From Janthinobacterium lividum PAMC 25724 (GTDB lineage Bacteria > Pseudomonadota > Gammaproteobacteria > Burkholderiales > Burkholderiaceae_D), in the NCBI GenBank assembly GCA_000242815.2, contig AHHB01000037.1:372001-436000 (forward strand): a stretch of 64,000 nucleotides of DNA, read 5' to 3'. This document shows positions 54,601-64,000 of the stretch, piece after piece. Position 1 is the first letter of the stretch. The number at the start of each line of letters is the position of its first letter. The position numbers and the translations under genes are program-made. Below the pieces are notes generated by a model. It was not told the origin of the DNA, did not search any database, and saw nothing but the letters and a program-made list of their open reading frames with translations.

Positions 54601-57139
54601 TTGTTGTTGCCGCTGACATTGCCACCCAGCAGGTTCAACTGGCGCACCGTGCCTGTCGTACCGTTACCCAGCTTGCCAAACAAGCCGGTGTTCAGGTTGC
54701 CGTTCGGCGCGCTCGCGCCGTGGATCTGCAAGCCGCTGACGGCATAGCCGGCGCCGTCCAGCAGCCCGGAAAAACCGCCCGAGTCGCTATGCGCGATGGG
54801 ACGAAAACCGGCGTCGCCATTCCAGGCACTCGTGCCGCTGGCGTCGATATTGCCAGCCAGGCGATAGCTATTGCCAAGGTCGAGGCTGGCGATGCCTTGC
54901 AAGCCATAAATATCGGCGAGCAGATAAGGGGCAGTGACGCCGTCGCCACCGACCGCGCGCAGGAAACTGGCGCCGCTGCCGATGGCAAAGCTTCTGGCGC
55001 TGAATGCTGGCAGGGTCGCCGCGTTTTGCACCCAGTTGCCGCCGTCGAGCACAAAGCTGCCACCTACCGTCACGGCGCCAGTGGCCGTGATGGTGGCAGC
55101 TGCATTGAAGTGCAGATCACCTGTCCTGGCGAGCGCATCCGATATGCTGATGCCACCCGTATTCGTGCCGTCGCCGATGGTCAGCGAAGACGCTGAGATA
55201 GCCGCCAGCTCAATCGCGTTCAAACTCAGGGCCGTACCCGATTTGCTGCCCAGGTCGATGCTGCGCGAACTGCTCAGCGGCTTGATGATGACATTCGCGC
55301 CGCCCGCCGTGCCGCCGACATCGATGCCGCCGCCGAGGGTGACATTATCGGCCTGCAGGGTCACCGTCTGGCCGGCGATGCCGCTCCCGCTGAGCTGGTT
55401 TGCGCCACCCGACAGGCTGATGCCGCCCAGCACTTGATTCGCGCGCAAGCTCAGATTGCCATTGCCGACATTGACGGCAGCAGCCCCCGCCACGCCGGCA
55501 CCGGATAGCGAAATGTTGCCGCCATTGCTGGTAATAGGCGCGTTCAAGTTCACGTTCGCTCCGGGACCGGTCGCAGCACCGCTGCTGGCGTCGTTCGCCG
55601 ACAGGCTCACATTGCCACCGTTGGTGGTAATGGCAGCGTACACGTTGATCGTTTCACCGGCCGTGGCGCTCAGGCCGATGCCCGGATTGAGCATGTTGAC
55701 GGCGGCGCTGAAATTGATACGGTGCTGGGCCTGCAAGATGACATTGCTGCTGGCGGCGGAAATGGTATCGGCACCGATGCTGGTGCTACTGGCGGGCGGG
55801 CCCTCCATGAACTGGTTGACGTCTTCGAGGTTGCCGCCATTGCCCTGCACGATATCGATATCGAATGGATCGAGCAGCCAGTTGCCGCGCTTGCCTCTGC
55901 CGGAGCGGGCGCTGGTATCGACGCGGATGCCGTCGACGGCCAGATAATGGCCCGACGTTTCGACCAAGCCGCCGTCGCCGCCCTGTGCACCGCCGCGCGC
56001 GGAAAGGCTGCCGTGCACCTGCGCCGAGGCATTACCCCAGGCAATGATCTTGCCGCCGTTACCGCTGTCGATGGCATCGGCATGCACGCTGGCGTCTTTG
56101 CCGACGAGCACCTGGCGCGCATTTTGCACGGCCGCATTCTTGCCCTGGTAATCGCCGCCCAGCAAGACCGTGCCGCCGCCGGTGGCGCCGCTGGCATCGA
56201 TGCTCGCATTGCCGAGCAAGCCTACCTGCTCGCCCAGCACCGATATCTCGCCACCCTTGCCAGCGGCGCCCGTGGCGCTGGTGGCGCTGCCCGCTTCGAG
56301 CAGCGCCTTGCCGCTGGCCTTGAGGACGATCGTGCCATGCTCGCCGAGGACGGCGCTATTGGCGTTGAGCACGCCACGCTGGCTGACCAGCGCGCCGGCC
56401 ATGCCGATGCTGCCACCATGGGCGATGATCTGTCCCAGGTTCAGCGCCTGATCGTTTGGTGCCGAAACCAGCACGCGTAATTGCGGATTGACGGGGTCGG
56501 CCAGCTGCACGCTGTGCCCGGCTGCCAGAATCACTTCGCCATTCGGCGCCGTGATGATGCCGGTGTTTTCCACGTTCGGCGCGATCAGGAGTACCTGCCC
56601 GCCCTTGCCCGCATTGATCACACCCGCATTGCTGACGCCGCCGGCCACGCTGCCGGCCGTGAACTGGCCCTTGCCAGACAGAAAATCGTCATTCGACATG
56701 CCCAGGCTGGACGCTAGCAGAGCGTTGACGTCCACTTTCGCGCCCTGGCCGAAGACGATGCCGTTCGGATTGATCAGGAAAACCTTGCCATTCGATTCGA
56801 GCGCGCCCAAAATTTTACTGGGGTCTTGCCCGGTAATGCGGTTGAGCACGGCGCTAGTGCGTTTTGCTGGATAAAGCGCGTGATTTCGCCCGCGTGGATG
56901 GAAAAACTCTGCCAGTTGATGATGGTATTGGGCGTGTTCGTGATCGACAATACATTGCCCTGCTGGCTGAACGTCGCCTGTCCATGAACCAACTGCGGCG
57001 AGGCCGGGTTGGCCTGCGCCACGCCGAAACAGCCAGCCAGCAGCAACGCCAGCGCCGTGCGGCGCAAGGGCGGCGCAAACGGTGACGAAAATGATGGCGT
57101 CAAGATGGACGCGGAGGCGTGCTGGACATGATTGTGCAT
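51666..57139 (-). CDS. Two-partner secretion adhesin TpsA (filamentous haemagglutinin type), interrupted by a frameshift
   Basis: Two frames together encode about 1820 residues. The first (57139 to about 56860) has the signal peptide and start of the TPS domain (HGQATFSQQGNVLSITNTPN, then FIQQNA). The second continues exactly where expected with SAVLNRITGQDPSKILGALE and FLINPNGIVFGQGAKVDVNA. A single missing base near 56860 separates them. A long beta-helix follows, with GLUG-like repeats (about 700-900 of the second frame), four KVYDG/RVYDG-type YDG repeats and a C-terminus ending KKTYCN. TpsA proteins are exported through the partner TpsB and act in adhesion, aggregation or competition. If the frameshift is real, the gene is off or phase-variable. 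Confidence 0.82.
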
Positions 57140-57155
57140 GGTGTTCATCCTGATG

Positions 57156-58757
57156 CTAGTAGGCCAGGGCGAGACGGAAATGCAGGCGCTTGGCGCCCCG
57201 CTGTCCCGTGTCGCCGGCATTGACGACCTGGGCGTAATCGAGTTGTAGATTGGCGTAGCGGCTCAGCAGCAAGCGCAGGCCGAGGCCGCCGCTGCTGATG
57301 CCTTGCGACGCGCTTTCACCTGGCAGCGCGTGGTTGCGGCGCAGCCAGGCCGTGTCATAGAAAGCCAGCGCGCGGCACTGGTAAGCGAGCACCTGGCCAC
57401 ACCAGTTCGGCGTGTACAGTTCCAGGTTCAGATTGACGCCCGAATCATTGGCCACCGCGCGCTCGGCAAAGCCGCGCACGGACCCGGCACCACCGGCGCC
57501 GAACTGCTCGCCCGGCACCAGTGCGTCCGGCGTCACTTGCGCGTTGGCCAGCGCGCGCCATTGCCAGTCGTCGGCCAGTACGCGCCCCGTGCTGGCGCTC
57601 AGGCGCACGGTGTTGTAGGCCGCCTTGGCATGCGCGCGCACGCGCTCGAAATCGGCTTGCGCACCATGTTTTCCACCAGCAATATTATGCGCGAACGTGA
57701 GCGCCACGCCGGCCTCTCCCGCCGGCAAGGTCCAGTTGCCGATGTAGCTGATGCTCAGCGGGTGCACGCTGACGTCAGCGCCCAGCTCCATGCCGAGCAG
57801 CTGCACGCTGTTGCGGTAAGCCTTGTAGTCGATGCCATACACGAGCTTGGGTTCGAAATCGTCGCTGCGGGCAAAGTTCTGGTTGTAGCGGATGCCGGCC
57901 GTGCTGCCTTGGCCGTTGACGGCCAGGTCAAAGATGCCGGCCGAGACGCGGCCCGAATCGACGTTCGAGTAACTGGCAAAAAAGTCCATCGAGTCACCCA
58001 GCGCATACAGCGGCACATGGTAGCCGGCACCATACACGCCCACCTTGTCCGGTTTTTCCAGGCTACTCGTGTATTGCAAGCTGGCGACATGATCGAGGCC
58101 GAACAGGTTGGCATGCTGCAGCACCACGCCCACATGCGTCTTGCCCGTCTGCGCACTGCCCGTGTTGTCCACGTTGAGCATGGCTTTCCAGGGCTTTTCA
58201 TCGGCCACCGTGACGATGGCGTCAATCGCGCCCGCCGACTCGTCAGCCTGCAAGCGCACTTCGATCTTGCGCGCCGGGTTTTCATTGGCCAGCTTCAGGC
58301 TTTGCGACAAGGCCGGCAAGTTCGGCGTCTCGCCTGCACGCAGGAGCGGCAAGGCGCGCCGCACGTTGGCCTGGTCGACGTAGGCATTGCCGCTGATGGC
58401 AATCTTGCCCAGCGGCGTATGCAGCACGTTCAGGCGCACCACGCCACGTTGCAGTTCCTGCTCGGGCAGTTGCACCTGCACGGCGCTGTAGCCACGCTCG
58501 CGGTACGCCATTTCCAGCGCCTCGACGGCGCGGGCAATATGCGAAAAATCGCGCTGCGCTCCCACATACGGCGCCAGCAGCTCTTGCACCTGAGCCTGCG
58601 TGAGCAGCGTCTTGCCCTGCACGTCGAAGCGGCGGATCTCGAAGCGCGGCACGCCATCGTCTTGCACGACAGGAGCGCCGTCATCCATGGAAACAGCGGC
58701 GCCGACGGCGAACAGCAGCGCGGAACCCGCAAGCAGGTGCAGCAAACGATATGTCAT
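57156..58757 (-). CDS. Two-partner secretion outer-membrane transporter TpsB (FhaC/ShlB family)
   Basis: The 533-residue protein has a signal peptide and two periplasmic POTRA domains (RFEIRRFDVQGKTLLTQAQV and GKIAISGNAYVDQANVRRAL). A 16-strand barrel follows, with the VRGF motif in GAGSVRGFAER near residue 430, conserved in loop L6 of Omp85/TpsB proteins. It recognises the TPS domain of TpsA and moves it across the outer membrane. The tpsA start lies 17 bases after its stop, so the partner genes are coupled. The sequence shows no obvious damage. Confidence 0.94.
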   Translation of the reverse strand: MTYRLLHLLAGSALLFAVGAAVSMDDGAPVVQDDGVPRFEIRRFDVQGKTLLTQAQVQELLAPYVGAQRDFSHIARAVEALEMAYRERGYSAVQVQLPEQELQRGVVRLNVLHTPLGKIAISGNAYVDQANVRRALPLLRAGETPNLPALSQSLKLANENPARKIEVRLQADESAGAIDAIVTVADEKPWKAMLNVDNTGSAQTGKTHVGVVLQHANLFGLDHVASLQYTSSLEKPDKVGVYGAGYHVPLYALGDSMDFFASYSNVDSGRVSAGIFDLAVNGQGSTAGIRYNQNFARSDDFEPKLVYGIDYKAYRNSVQLLGMELGADVSVHPLSISYIGNWTLPAGEAGVALTFAHNIAGGKHGAQADFERVRAHAKAAYNTVRLSASTGRVLADDWQWRALANAQVTPDALVPGEQFGAGGAGSVRGFAERAVANDSGVNLNLELYTPNWCGQVLAYQCRALAFYDTAWLRRNHALPGESASQGISSGGLGLRLLLSRYANLQLDYAQVVNAGDTGQRGAKRLHFRLALAY

Positions 58758-58966
58758 GTGAAGGATTTCTAGTGTAACCGGACAAGCACGCGACCTGCAG
58801 GCGCCAGCGTGTCCGGCAATGGATTGAAGGCAAATTTTAGACGGCTTTTAGTTTCCAGTCAGAAATTTCTAACATTTCTCCCTGATTTCTTTCGCAGCGC
58901 AGCAAACAGTGCCCAATAATGCTGAAAAATGGCGCCATTGCCTGCGTTTTCGCCCCGCTGGCAGGC

Positions 58967-61240
58967 CTACTTGCTATGCAAGACGGTCACGCCATCCCAA
59001 TCGGCTGGCGGCGGCATGCAGCGATAGTGCGCCAGGCGTGCCGTGTACAGCAGATACAGGCCATCGTCGGGAAAGTCCGTCTGCAACTGTGCCAGCAAGA
59101 CGCCCGCTGCGCCCCAGTCGCGCGCACGCAGCCGTGCCAGCACCGCGTGCCAGCGCTCCAGTTGCGCCAGCTCTGCCGCGTCGGCATCGGCCAGCAGGCA
59201 ACGCGGCTCGAAGATGGCCACCGCTTCCTGCTTGCCCAACACGCGGATGCAATCGAGTTCGCGGTATATAAAGTGCGGTGCGGCGGCGCGCGTGGCGTCG
59301 CCCACGACGATGCCCACGCCATACAACTTGCTGGCGCCTTCCAGGCGCGCGGCCAGGTTGACGCTGTCGCCCATCACGGTGTAGGCGCGGCGGATGCGAG
59401 AGCCCATGTCGCCCACATGCATGGGCCCCGTGTTGAGGCCGATGCCGATGCGCAGCGCCGGCCAGCCGCGTGCGGCAAATTCGCCATTGAGGCGCGCCGC
59501 GCTGCACTGCATCAGCAAGGCGCTGGCCACGGCCCGGCTGGCATGATCGGCAAAAGCGACGGGCGCGCCCCAGAACGCCATCACGGCGTCGCCGATGTAT
59601 TTGTCCAGCGTGCCGCCATGGCTATCGCGGATATCTTCCGACATCGCTGTCAGGTACAGATTGATGTATTCGCGCAGCACCGCCGGCGCCAGTTGCTCGG
59701 AAATGGCCGTAAAACCGCGCACGTCGGCGAACAGCACCGTCAATTCGCGGTTCTCGCCCTCCATGGTGTAGCGCTGCGGATCGTCGACCATCTCTGCCAC
59801 CAGCTCGGGCGCCACATATTCGCCGAAGCGCGCCACCAGCGCGCGTCCCTTGCGCACCTCGAAAAAGTAGCCCCAGGCCAGGTTGGCGATGAACAGCGCA
59901 ACGATCAGCATCAGCAGCACGGCGCCGCCCAGCACCAGGTCATGCACGCCATACAGGTACAGGTTGATGGCGATGGCGGCCGCCAGCCCCGCCACAGTGG
60001 CCAGCATCACGCCGGCCGGCGGCAGCACGGCCAGGGCAGCGGCCAGCAGCAAGCCAAACAAACCAATCTGCAGCAATTCGAACGCCGGTGCGTAATCGGG
60101 CCGGGACTTGAAGCGCCCATCGAGCATGGACTTGATCAGGTTGGCGTGCACCTCCACTCCCGGATACTCGGCATTCACGGGCGTGGCGCGGATATCGTTC
60201 AAGCCAGGCGCCGTGGTCCCCACCAACACGATGGCGCCCTTCAGCAGCGCGGGCGGCACCGTCCCGGCCAGCACGTCGGAGGCCGACACATAGCGGAAGG
60301 CACCGCCATCGGGGCCACCCCTGCCCCGGTACTGTACCGTGGTGGTCAGGGCTTCGCCCACCGGTATCGCCATCGCGCCGCGCGGCGTAAACAGCATGAT
60401 ATGTTCGAGTCCGCCGCTGGTCAATTCGCGCGCCGACAGGGTATCTGCCGTGCCCGTAAAGCGGGGGGCGATGGCGCGCGCCTGCAGGTAGACGGCCACG
60501 GTGGCCAGCGATAGCGAAGGATAATAGCCGTCGCCGATGCGCGTCAGCAGGGTCGAGGAACGCACCACGCCGTCAGTATCGGTCAGCGCCGTGAAGATGC
60601 CGGCGCCTTGCGCGGCCGCCTGCAGCGGTGCGATATTGGCTTCGTAGCCGCGCGCCACATAGGCCGTGACGCTGCGCCCATTCAAATCGGCCACGCTGAA
60701 AGCGGGTGCCGGCAGCACGCCCTTGGTTTGCCGTTCCGAGACGCCGTAGCCCAGCACCACGGGCTGGCCGCGCATGGCACTGGCAAACAGGCCGTCGTAA
60801 TCCATGGCCGGGCGCAGTTTTTCCAGCTGCGCCGGCAAACCGGCCACGCCGGCCAGTGCGCCGCGCGCCAGACCTTGCAGCACGGCGTAGCCTGAACTGG
60901 TATCGGTTTCGGGAAACGAGATGTCAAACGCCAGCACAGACACAGCGTAATGCGCGGTGAGCTGGCGCACCAGGTGCGCCTGAATATCGCGACTCCAGGG
61001 AAAACGACCGACGCGGGTCAGGCTTTGCTCGTCGATGTCGACGATGACGATGCGGCGCTCCAGCTGCGGCGTCTCGGCACGCATGCGCCAGTCGCCCAGC
61101 ATGGCGTCAAGCCGGGCGATATTGTCGTTACCCGCCAGGCACAGCAGAGCGGCGGCAAGGCTCAGGAAGAGCCCCAGCAAAAAGCGCGCGCCATGCTTGC
61201 GCAAGGCTTGTAGCAGCACGCTGTGCCAGGCCCGCGTCAC
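58967..61240 (-). CDS. CHASE2-domain class III adenylate cyclase
   Basis: The 757-residue protein starts at GTG, overlapping the upstream stop (GTGA). An N-terminal helix leads into an extracytoplasmic CHASE2 sensor (about 45-370). Three closely spaced membrane helices follow (about 380-455), then a class III cyclase domain (about 500-690). The metal-binding Asp residues are in VLFADVRGFTAISE and GDAVMAFWG. The Lys in LDKYIGDA and the Asp in VMGDSVNLAARLE are those that select ATP, so cAMP is the predicted product. CHASE2 cyclases are often neighbours of FecR-domain proteins, as found here two genes on. Confidence 0.93.
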   Translation of the reverse strand: MTRAWHSVLLQALRKHGARFLLGLFLSLAAALLCLAGNDNIARLDAMLGDWRMRAETPQLERRIVIVDIDEQSLTRVGRFPWSRDIQAHLVRQLTAHYAVSVLAFDISFPETDTSSGYAVLQGLARGALAGVAGLPAQLEKLRPAMDYDGLFASAMRGQPVVLGYGVSERQTKGVLPAPAFSVADLNGRSVTAYVARGYEANIAPLQAAAQGAGIFTALTDTDGVVRSSTLLTRIGDGYYPSLSLATVAVYLQARAIAPRFTGTADTLSARELTSGGLEHIMLFTPRGAMAIPVGEALTTTVQYRGRGGPDGGAFRYVSASDVLAGTVPPALLKGAIVLVGTTAPGLNDIRATPVNAEYPGVEVHANLIKSMLDGRFKSRPDYAPAFELLQIGLFGLLLAAALAVLPPAGVMLATVAGLAAAIAINLYLYGVHDLVLGGAVLLMLIVALFIANLAWGYFFEVRKGRALVARFGEYVAPELVAEMVDDPQRYTMEGENRELTVLFADVRGFTAISEQLAPAVLREYINLYLTAMSEDIRDSHGGTLDKYIGDAVMAFWGAPVAFADHASRAVASALLMQCSAARLNGEFAARGWPALRIGIGLNTGPMHVGDMGSRIRRAYTVMGDSVNLAARLEGASKLYGVGIVVGDATRAAAPHFIYRELDCIRVLGKQEAVAIFEPRCLLADADAAELAQLERWHAVLARLRARDWGAAGVLLAQLQTDFPDDGLYLLYTARLAHYRCMPPPADWDGVTVLHSK

Positions 61241-62859
61241 GGTGTATAGCCGGGAATGGCGGCCTCGTCGACGGCATCGATCTGGCTCGGATGCAGGTGC
61301 TTTTCAGCGAAGCTCAGGTACACCTTGCTGCGGATGAAAACGTCGAACAGGTCCGGATCGATATGCCCGTTCAGGCTGAAATTACCGAGGATACGCAAGG
61401 ATTCGGAGAGTGGCTTGCCCTTTTTATATGGCCGGTCGCGCGCTGTCAAAGCCTCGAAAATGTCGGCAATCGCCATCAGGCGCGCCGGTACCGACATCTG
61501 CTCCTTGGTCAGTCCGCGCGGATAGCCCTTGCCATCCATGCGCTCGTGGTGGGCACCGGCATATTCGGGTACCTTCTGCAGGTGCTTGGGCCACGGCAGC
61601 GCTTCGAGCATGCGGATCGAGACGCTGATATGGTTGTTGACGATGGCCCGCTCGGCCGCCGTCAGGGTGCCGGCGCGGATGGTCAGGTTTTCCGTTTCGT
61701 CGGCGTCGAGAAAATCGCGCAGTTCGCCGTCGGCCGCACGCCAGCGGCGCCTGGCGATCCGCCGCACTCTTTCCTGGTCGGCTGGCGCCATGCTTTCGCC
61801 ACCGATATTGACCTTGCGGATGAAGTCGCGCTCTTCGCGCAGGCTCGCCTGTTCCAGCGCCAGCGCACGGGTGATGGCCTCGGCCTGCTGCGGCTGCGCC
61901 GCCTGCTGGCGCAACGCGGCAATCTCGGCATCGCGCAGCAGCACTTCGTAGCGCGTGTCGATCAGCGCGATGCGGTCAAAAATGGTTTCCAGCTTGGTGG
62001 CCTTGTCGACCACGTGCACGGGCGTGGTGATCTTGCCGCAATCGTGCAGCAGGCCGGCCAGCCACAACTGCTTGCGCTCGTTGTCGCTGAGCCGGAAATC
62101 GGCCAGCGGTCCGTTCTCGGTCGCGTGCACGGCGTCGGCCAGCAGCATCGTCAACTCGGGCACGAATTGGCAATGTCGCCCCGTGTAGGGCGACTTTTCA
62201 TCGATGCCGATATTGATCAGGGTAACGAGCGATTCCAGCAGCTCTTCCAGCTGCGAAATGAGCAATTGATTCGTCAGCGCCACGCCCGCCTGCGCAGCCA
62301 GGGCCTCGATGAAACGCTGGTCGGTGGAAGAAAAAGCGCGCACCTGGCCAGTTCCCCCATCCTTGGCATTGACCAGTTGCAGCACGCCGATCAAATCACC
62401 CTCATGGTCACTCATGGGCACCGTCAGAATCGATTGCGTGTGGTAGCCATGGTGACGGTCAAAGTCGCGCATGCCGGAAAAATTGAAGCACTCGTCGCGG
62501 TACACATCGGCGATATTCACACTGCGGCGCATGTTCGCGGCATACGCGGCCACCGACGTCAGGTTGGGCTGGCCCGCGCCATCGAACAGGGGCACGCCCG
62601 GCAATCCCATGTCGGCCCCCTGCGCGATGCCCAGGCTATCGTTGACGCTAATGTCGAAAGCCAGTTGGCGGCAGTCTGGCATGGGCCGGTACAGAGTGGC
62701 GCCATCGGCACCACTCATGCTTTTTGCCAGCATGACGATGCGCTGCAACAGCGCGCCGATATCATGTCCCGCGCCGCCCAGGCCGTGGCCGAGCGCGACA
62801 CTGAGTTCGGTCAATTGCTCCAGTCTGTGGGCGATTTTCTCAGGGTGCAACTGCGGCAT
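61237..62859 (-). CDS. GAF/HD-GYP-domain protein (probable c-di-GMP phosphodiesterase)
   Basis: The 540-residue cytoplasmic protein has an N-terminal GAF domain (about 28-190, with TVPMSDHEGDLIGVLQLVNA) and a C-terminal HD-GYP domain. The latter has the metal-binding HDCGK motif near residue 270 and HHERMDGKGYPRGL near 440, separated by a charged insert longer than usual. HD-GYP enzymes hydrolyse cyclic di-GMP; the GAF domain may bind a cyclic nucleotide or another small ligand. The ATG at 62859 starts the conserved part, though its ribosome-binding site is weak. The stop overlaps the cyclase start. Confidence 0.92.
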   Translation of the reverse strand: MPQLHPEKIAHRLEQLTELSVALGHGLGGAGHDIGALLQRIVMLAKSMSGADGATLYRPMPDCRQLAFDISVNDSLGIAQGADMGLPGVPLFDGAGQPNLTSVAAYAANMRRSVNIADVYRDECFNFSGMRDFDRHHGYHTQSILTVPMSDHEGDLIGVLQLVNAKDGGTGQVRAFSSTDQRFIEALAAQAGVALTNQLLISQLEELLESLVTLINIGIDEKSPYTGRHCQFVPELTMLLADAVHATENGPLADFRLSDNERKQLWLAGLLHDCGKITTPVHVVDKATKLETIFDRIALIDTRYEVLLRDAEIAALRQQAAQPQQAEAITRALALEQASLREERDFIRKVNIGGESMAPADQERVRRIARRRWRAADGELRDFLDADETENLTIRAGTLTAAERAIVNNHISVSIRMLEALPWPKHLQKVPEYAGAHHERMDGKGYPRGLTKEQMSVPARLMAIADIFEALTARDRPYKKGKPLSESLRILGNFSLNGHIDPDLFDVFIRSKVYLSFAEKHLHPSQIDAVDEAAIPGYTP

Positions 62860-63046
62860 GTTGATAGCAATCAGGTAAGGAAAAGTAAGTCGGCAAGCGC
62901 CAGTGTAACGGCCACCCACCGCACTGTACATTACTTAGTTGCAACAAAACGAAATAACTTTCCATATGGCAACATGCATAAATGTTGCCGCCAACGTCAT
63001 CAATTAGAATAGAATCAACAACAATTACACCGTAACAAGGTACTGA
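62860..63046. other. Divergent promoter region for the secretion/cyclic-nucleotide operon and the MBL-fold gene
   Basis: This AT-rich stretch separates leftward and rightward transcription units and should contain both promoters. I found no clear operator. Confidence 0.45.
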
Positions 63047-63943
63047 ATGAAATTCACGTTCAGGGGCGTGCGCGGCTCCATCCCCTCCCCCGGCCCGCGC
63101 ACGGCGCGCTATGGCGGCAACACCACATGCATCGAAGTACGCACCGACAACGACAGCCTGATCATTCTCGATGCCGGCAGCGGCATCTTCTCGCTGGCGC
63201 AGCAACTGCCGGCGGGCCTGCCGGTCGACGCGCACGTCTTCATCACGCACAGCCACTGGGACCACATCCACGGCCTGCCCATGTTTAGCCCCCTGTTCGT
63301 CGCTGGCAACCGCATGCGCCTGCATGGCGCCTACGATGCCGTCGCCGGCAGGGGCATCGAGCACGTGATGGCAGTACAGTTGCAAGACAGCTATTTCCCC
63401 GTCAGCGAAGCGGCCATGGCGGCCAGCATCGAGTACCGCACCCTGGCACCGGGCGAAAACGTCGAGGTGGGAGGTGCATGCGTGCGCGGCGCGGAAATGA
63501 ACCATCCGGTGGTCAACCTGGGCTACCGCATCGACTGCGGCGGCGCTTCGCTGTTTTTCAGCGGCGACCATGAACCGTTCTACAACCTGCATCCGCCCGG
63601 CCATGCCGAGCATGCCGCCTGCGCGCAGCGCAATGTGCAGCGCCAGGCAGGCATCGACGCGGCGGTCGCCGGCGTCGATGCGCTGATCATGGACTGCTCA
63701 TACACGCGCGAGGAGTACACGGGCAAGCAAGGCTGGGGCCACGGCACCTTCGACGCCGCCTTCGAGCTGGCTCTGCGCTGCGGCGCGCGGCGCCTGTACT
63801 GCACCCACCATGAGCCGACCCGCAGCGATGAGCAACTCGAAGCCGTATTTGCCGACGTGATGGGCCGCTATGTGCACCGTCTCGATGGCTTGCAAGTGTT
63901 CCTCGCCTGCGAAGGACTCACGGTGGAACTGGCCGGGGTATAA
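63047..63943 (+). CDS. MBL-fold metallo-hydrolase
   Basis: The 298-residue protein begins MKFTFRGVRGSIPSPGPRTA, then YGGNTTCIEV, typical of a bacterial metallo-beta-lactamase-fold subgroup related to phosphodiesterases and RNase Z-like enzymes. The metal-binding HSHWDHIHG motif lies near residue 68, with further His/Asp ligands in GDHEP and MDCSY and a late THHEPTRSD. The known subgroup includes cyclic-nucleotide phosphodiesterases and nucleases, so a link with the neighbouring cAMP and c-di-GMP enzymes is possible but unproven. A strong terminator follows. Confidence 0.85.
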   Translation: MKFTFRGVRGSIPSPGPRTARYGGNTTCIEVRTDNDSLIILDAGSGIFSLAQQLPAGLPVDAHVFITHSHWDHIHGLPMFSPLFVAGNRMRLHGAYDAVAGRGIEHVMAVQLQDSYFPVSEAAMAASIEYRTLAPGENVEVGGACVRGAEMNHPVVNLGYRIDCGGASLFFSGDHEPFYNLHPPGHAEHAACAQRNVQRQAGIDAAVAGVDALIMDCSYTREEYTGKQGWGHGTFDAAFELALRCGARRLYCTHHEPTRSDEQLEAVFADVMGRYVHRLDGLQVFLACEGLTVELAGV

Positions 63944-63970
63944 AAAAGGGAGCCGCAAGGCTCCCTTTTT
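63943..63970 (+). terminator. Rho-independent terminator of the MBL-fold gene
   Basis: AAAAAGGGAGCC and GGCTCCCTTTTT form a stem around GCAA, a stable tetraloop, with the T-tract directly after the stop codon. Confidence 0.9.
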
Positions 63971-64000
63971 ACTGGCGATGGCTATCCATTACATGATGTG

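Overview
The window looks like a chromosomal segment of a Gram-negative betaproteobacterium of the Oxalobacteraceae, most like Janthinobacterium or a close relative. This is inferred from the high G+C content, the Burkholderiales-type porin, TctC and AlaA-Hom families, and the general style of the proteins; no database search was run. Roughly fifty genes are well supported.

Layout. 1-2956: the end of a TorF-type porin gene and a chemotaxis receptor. 3446-11851: a minus-strand iron island of visibly lower G+C. Its operon starts at a Fur box and runs N-hydroxylase, MFS exporter, fused acyltransferase/type C NIS synthetase, TonB-dependent receptor, FhuF-like ferric reductase. Together these make, export, re-import and strip iron from a predicted dihydroxamate siderophore (alcaligin/putrebactin/bisucaberin type). 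11888-13567: a decayed patch with an HNH endonuclease remnant, a second broken gene, a small glycine-zipper protein and tRNA-Pro(GGG). 13670-20307: an RND multidrug efflux operon (adaptor, pump, outer-membrane factor) ending in its TetR regulator, with a palindrome over the operon promoter. 20505-22594: a small hypothetical gene and an LplT-PlsC fusion.

23003-31604: porin, orphan TctC and a binding-protein ABC transporter, divergent from a TctD/TctE two-component system. 31776-35627: a beta-barrel protein, an RraB-domain protein, a repeat element, homoserine dehydrogenase and an alanine-type aminotransferase. 36046-43403: a complete L-Ara4N lipid A modification pathway (arnT, arnB, arnC, split arnA, arnD) headed by a Mth938-domain protein. 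43481-47544: Bcp peroxiredoxin, PIN-PhoH ATPase and bestrophin. 47558-50888: a copper regulon (copZ, copA-cueR) with two CueR-type promoters.

50927-62859: a minus-strand run of HD-GYP protein, CHASE2 adenylate cyclase, TpsB, a giant TpsA adhesin and a FecR-domain protein. It joins second-messenger enzymes to two-partner secretion. The tpsA reading frame is broken by an apparent 1-base indel near 56860. 63047-63943: an MBL-fold hydrolase.

The most interesting parts are the siderophore island, whose fused enzyme contains an internal ribosome-binding site and start, and the secretion/cyclic-nucleotide cluster.
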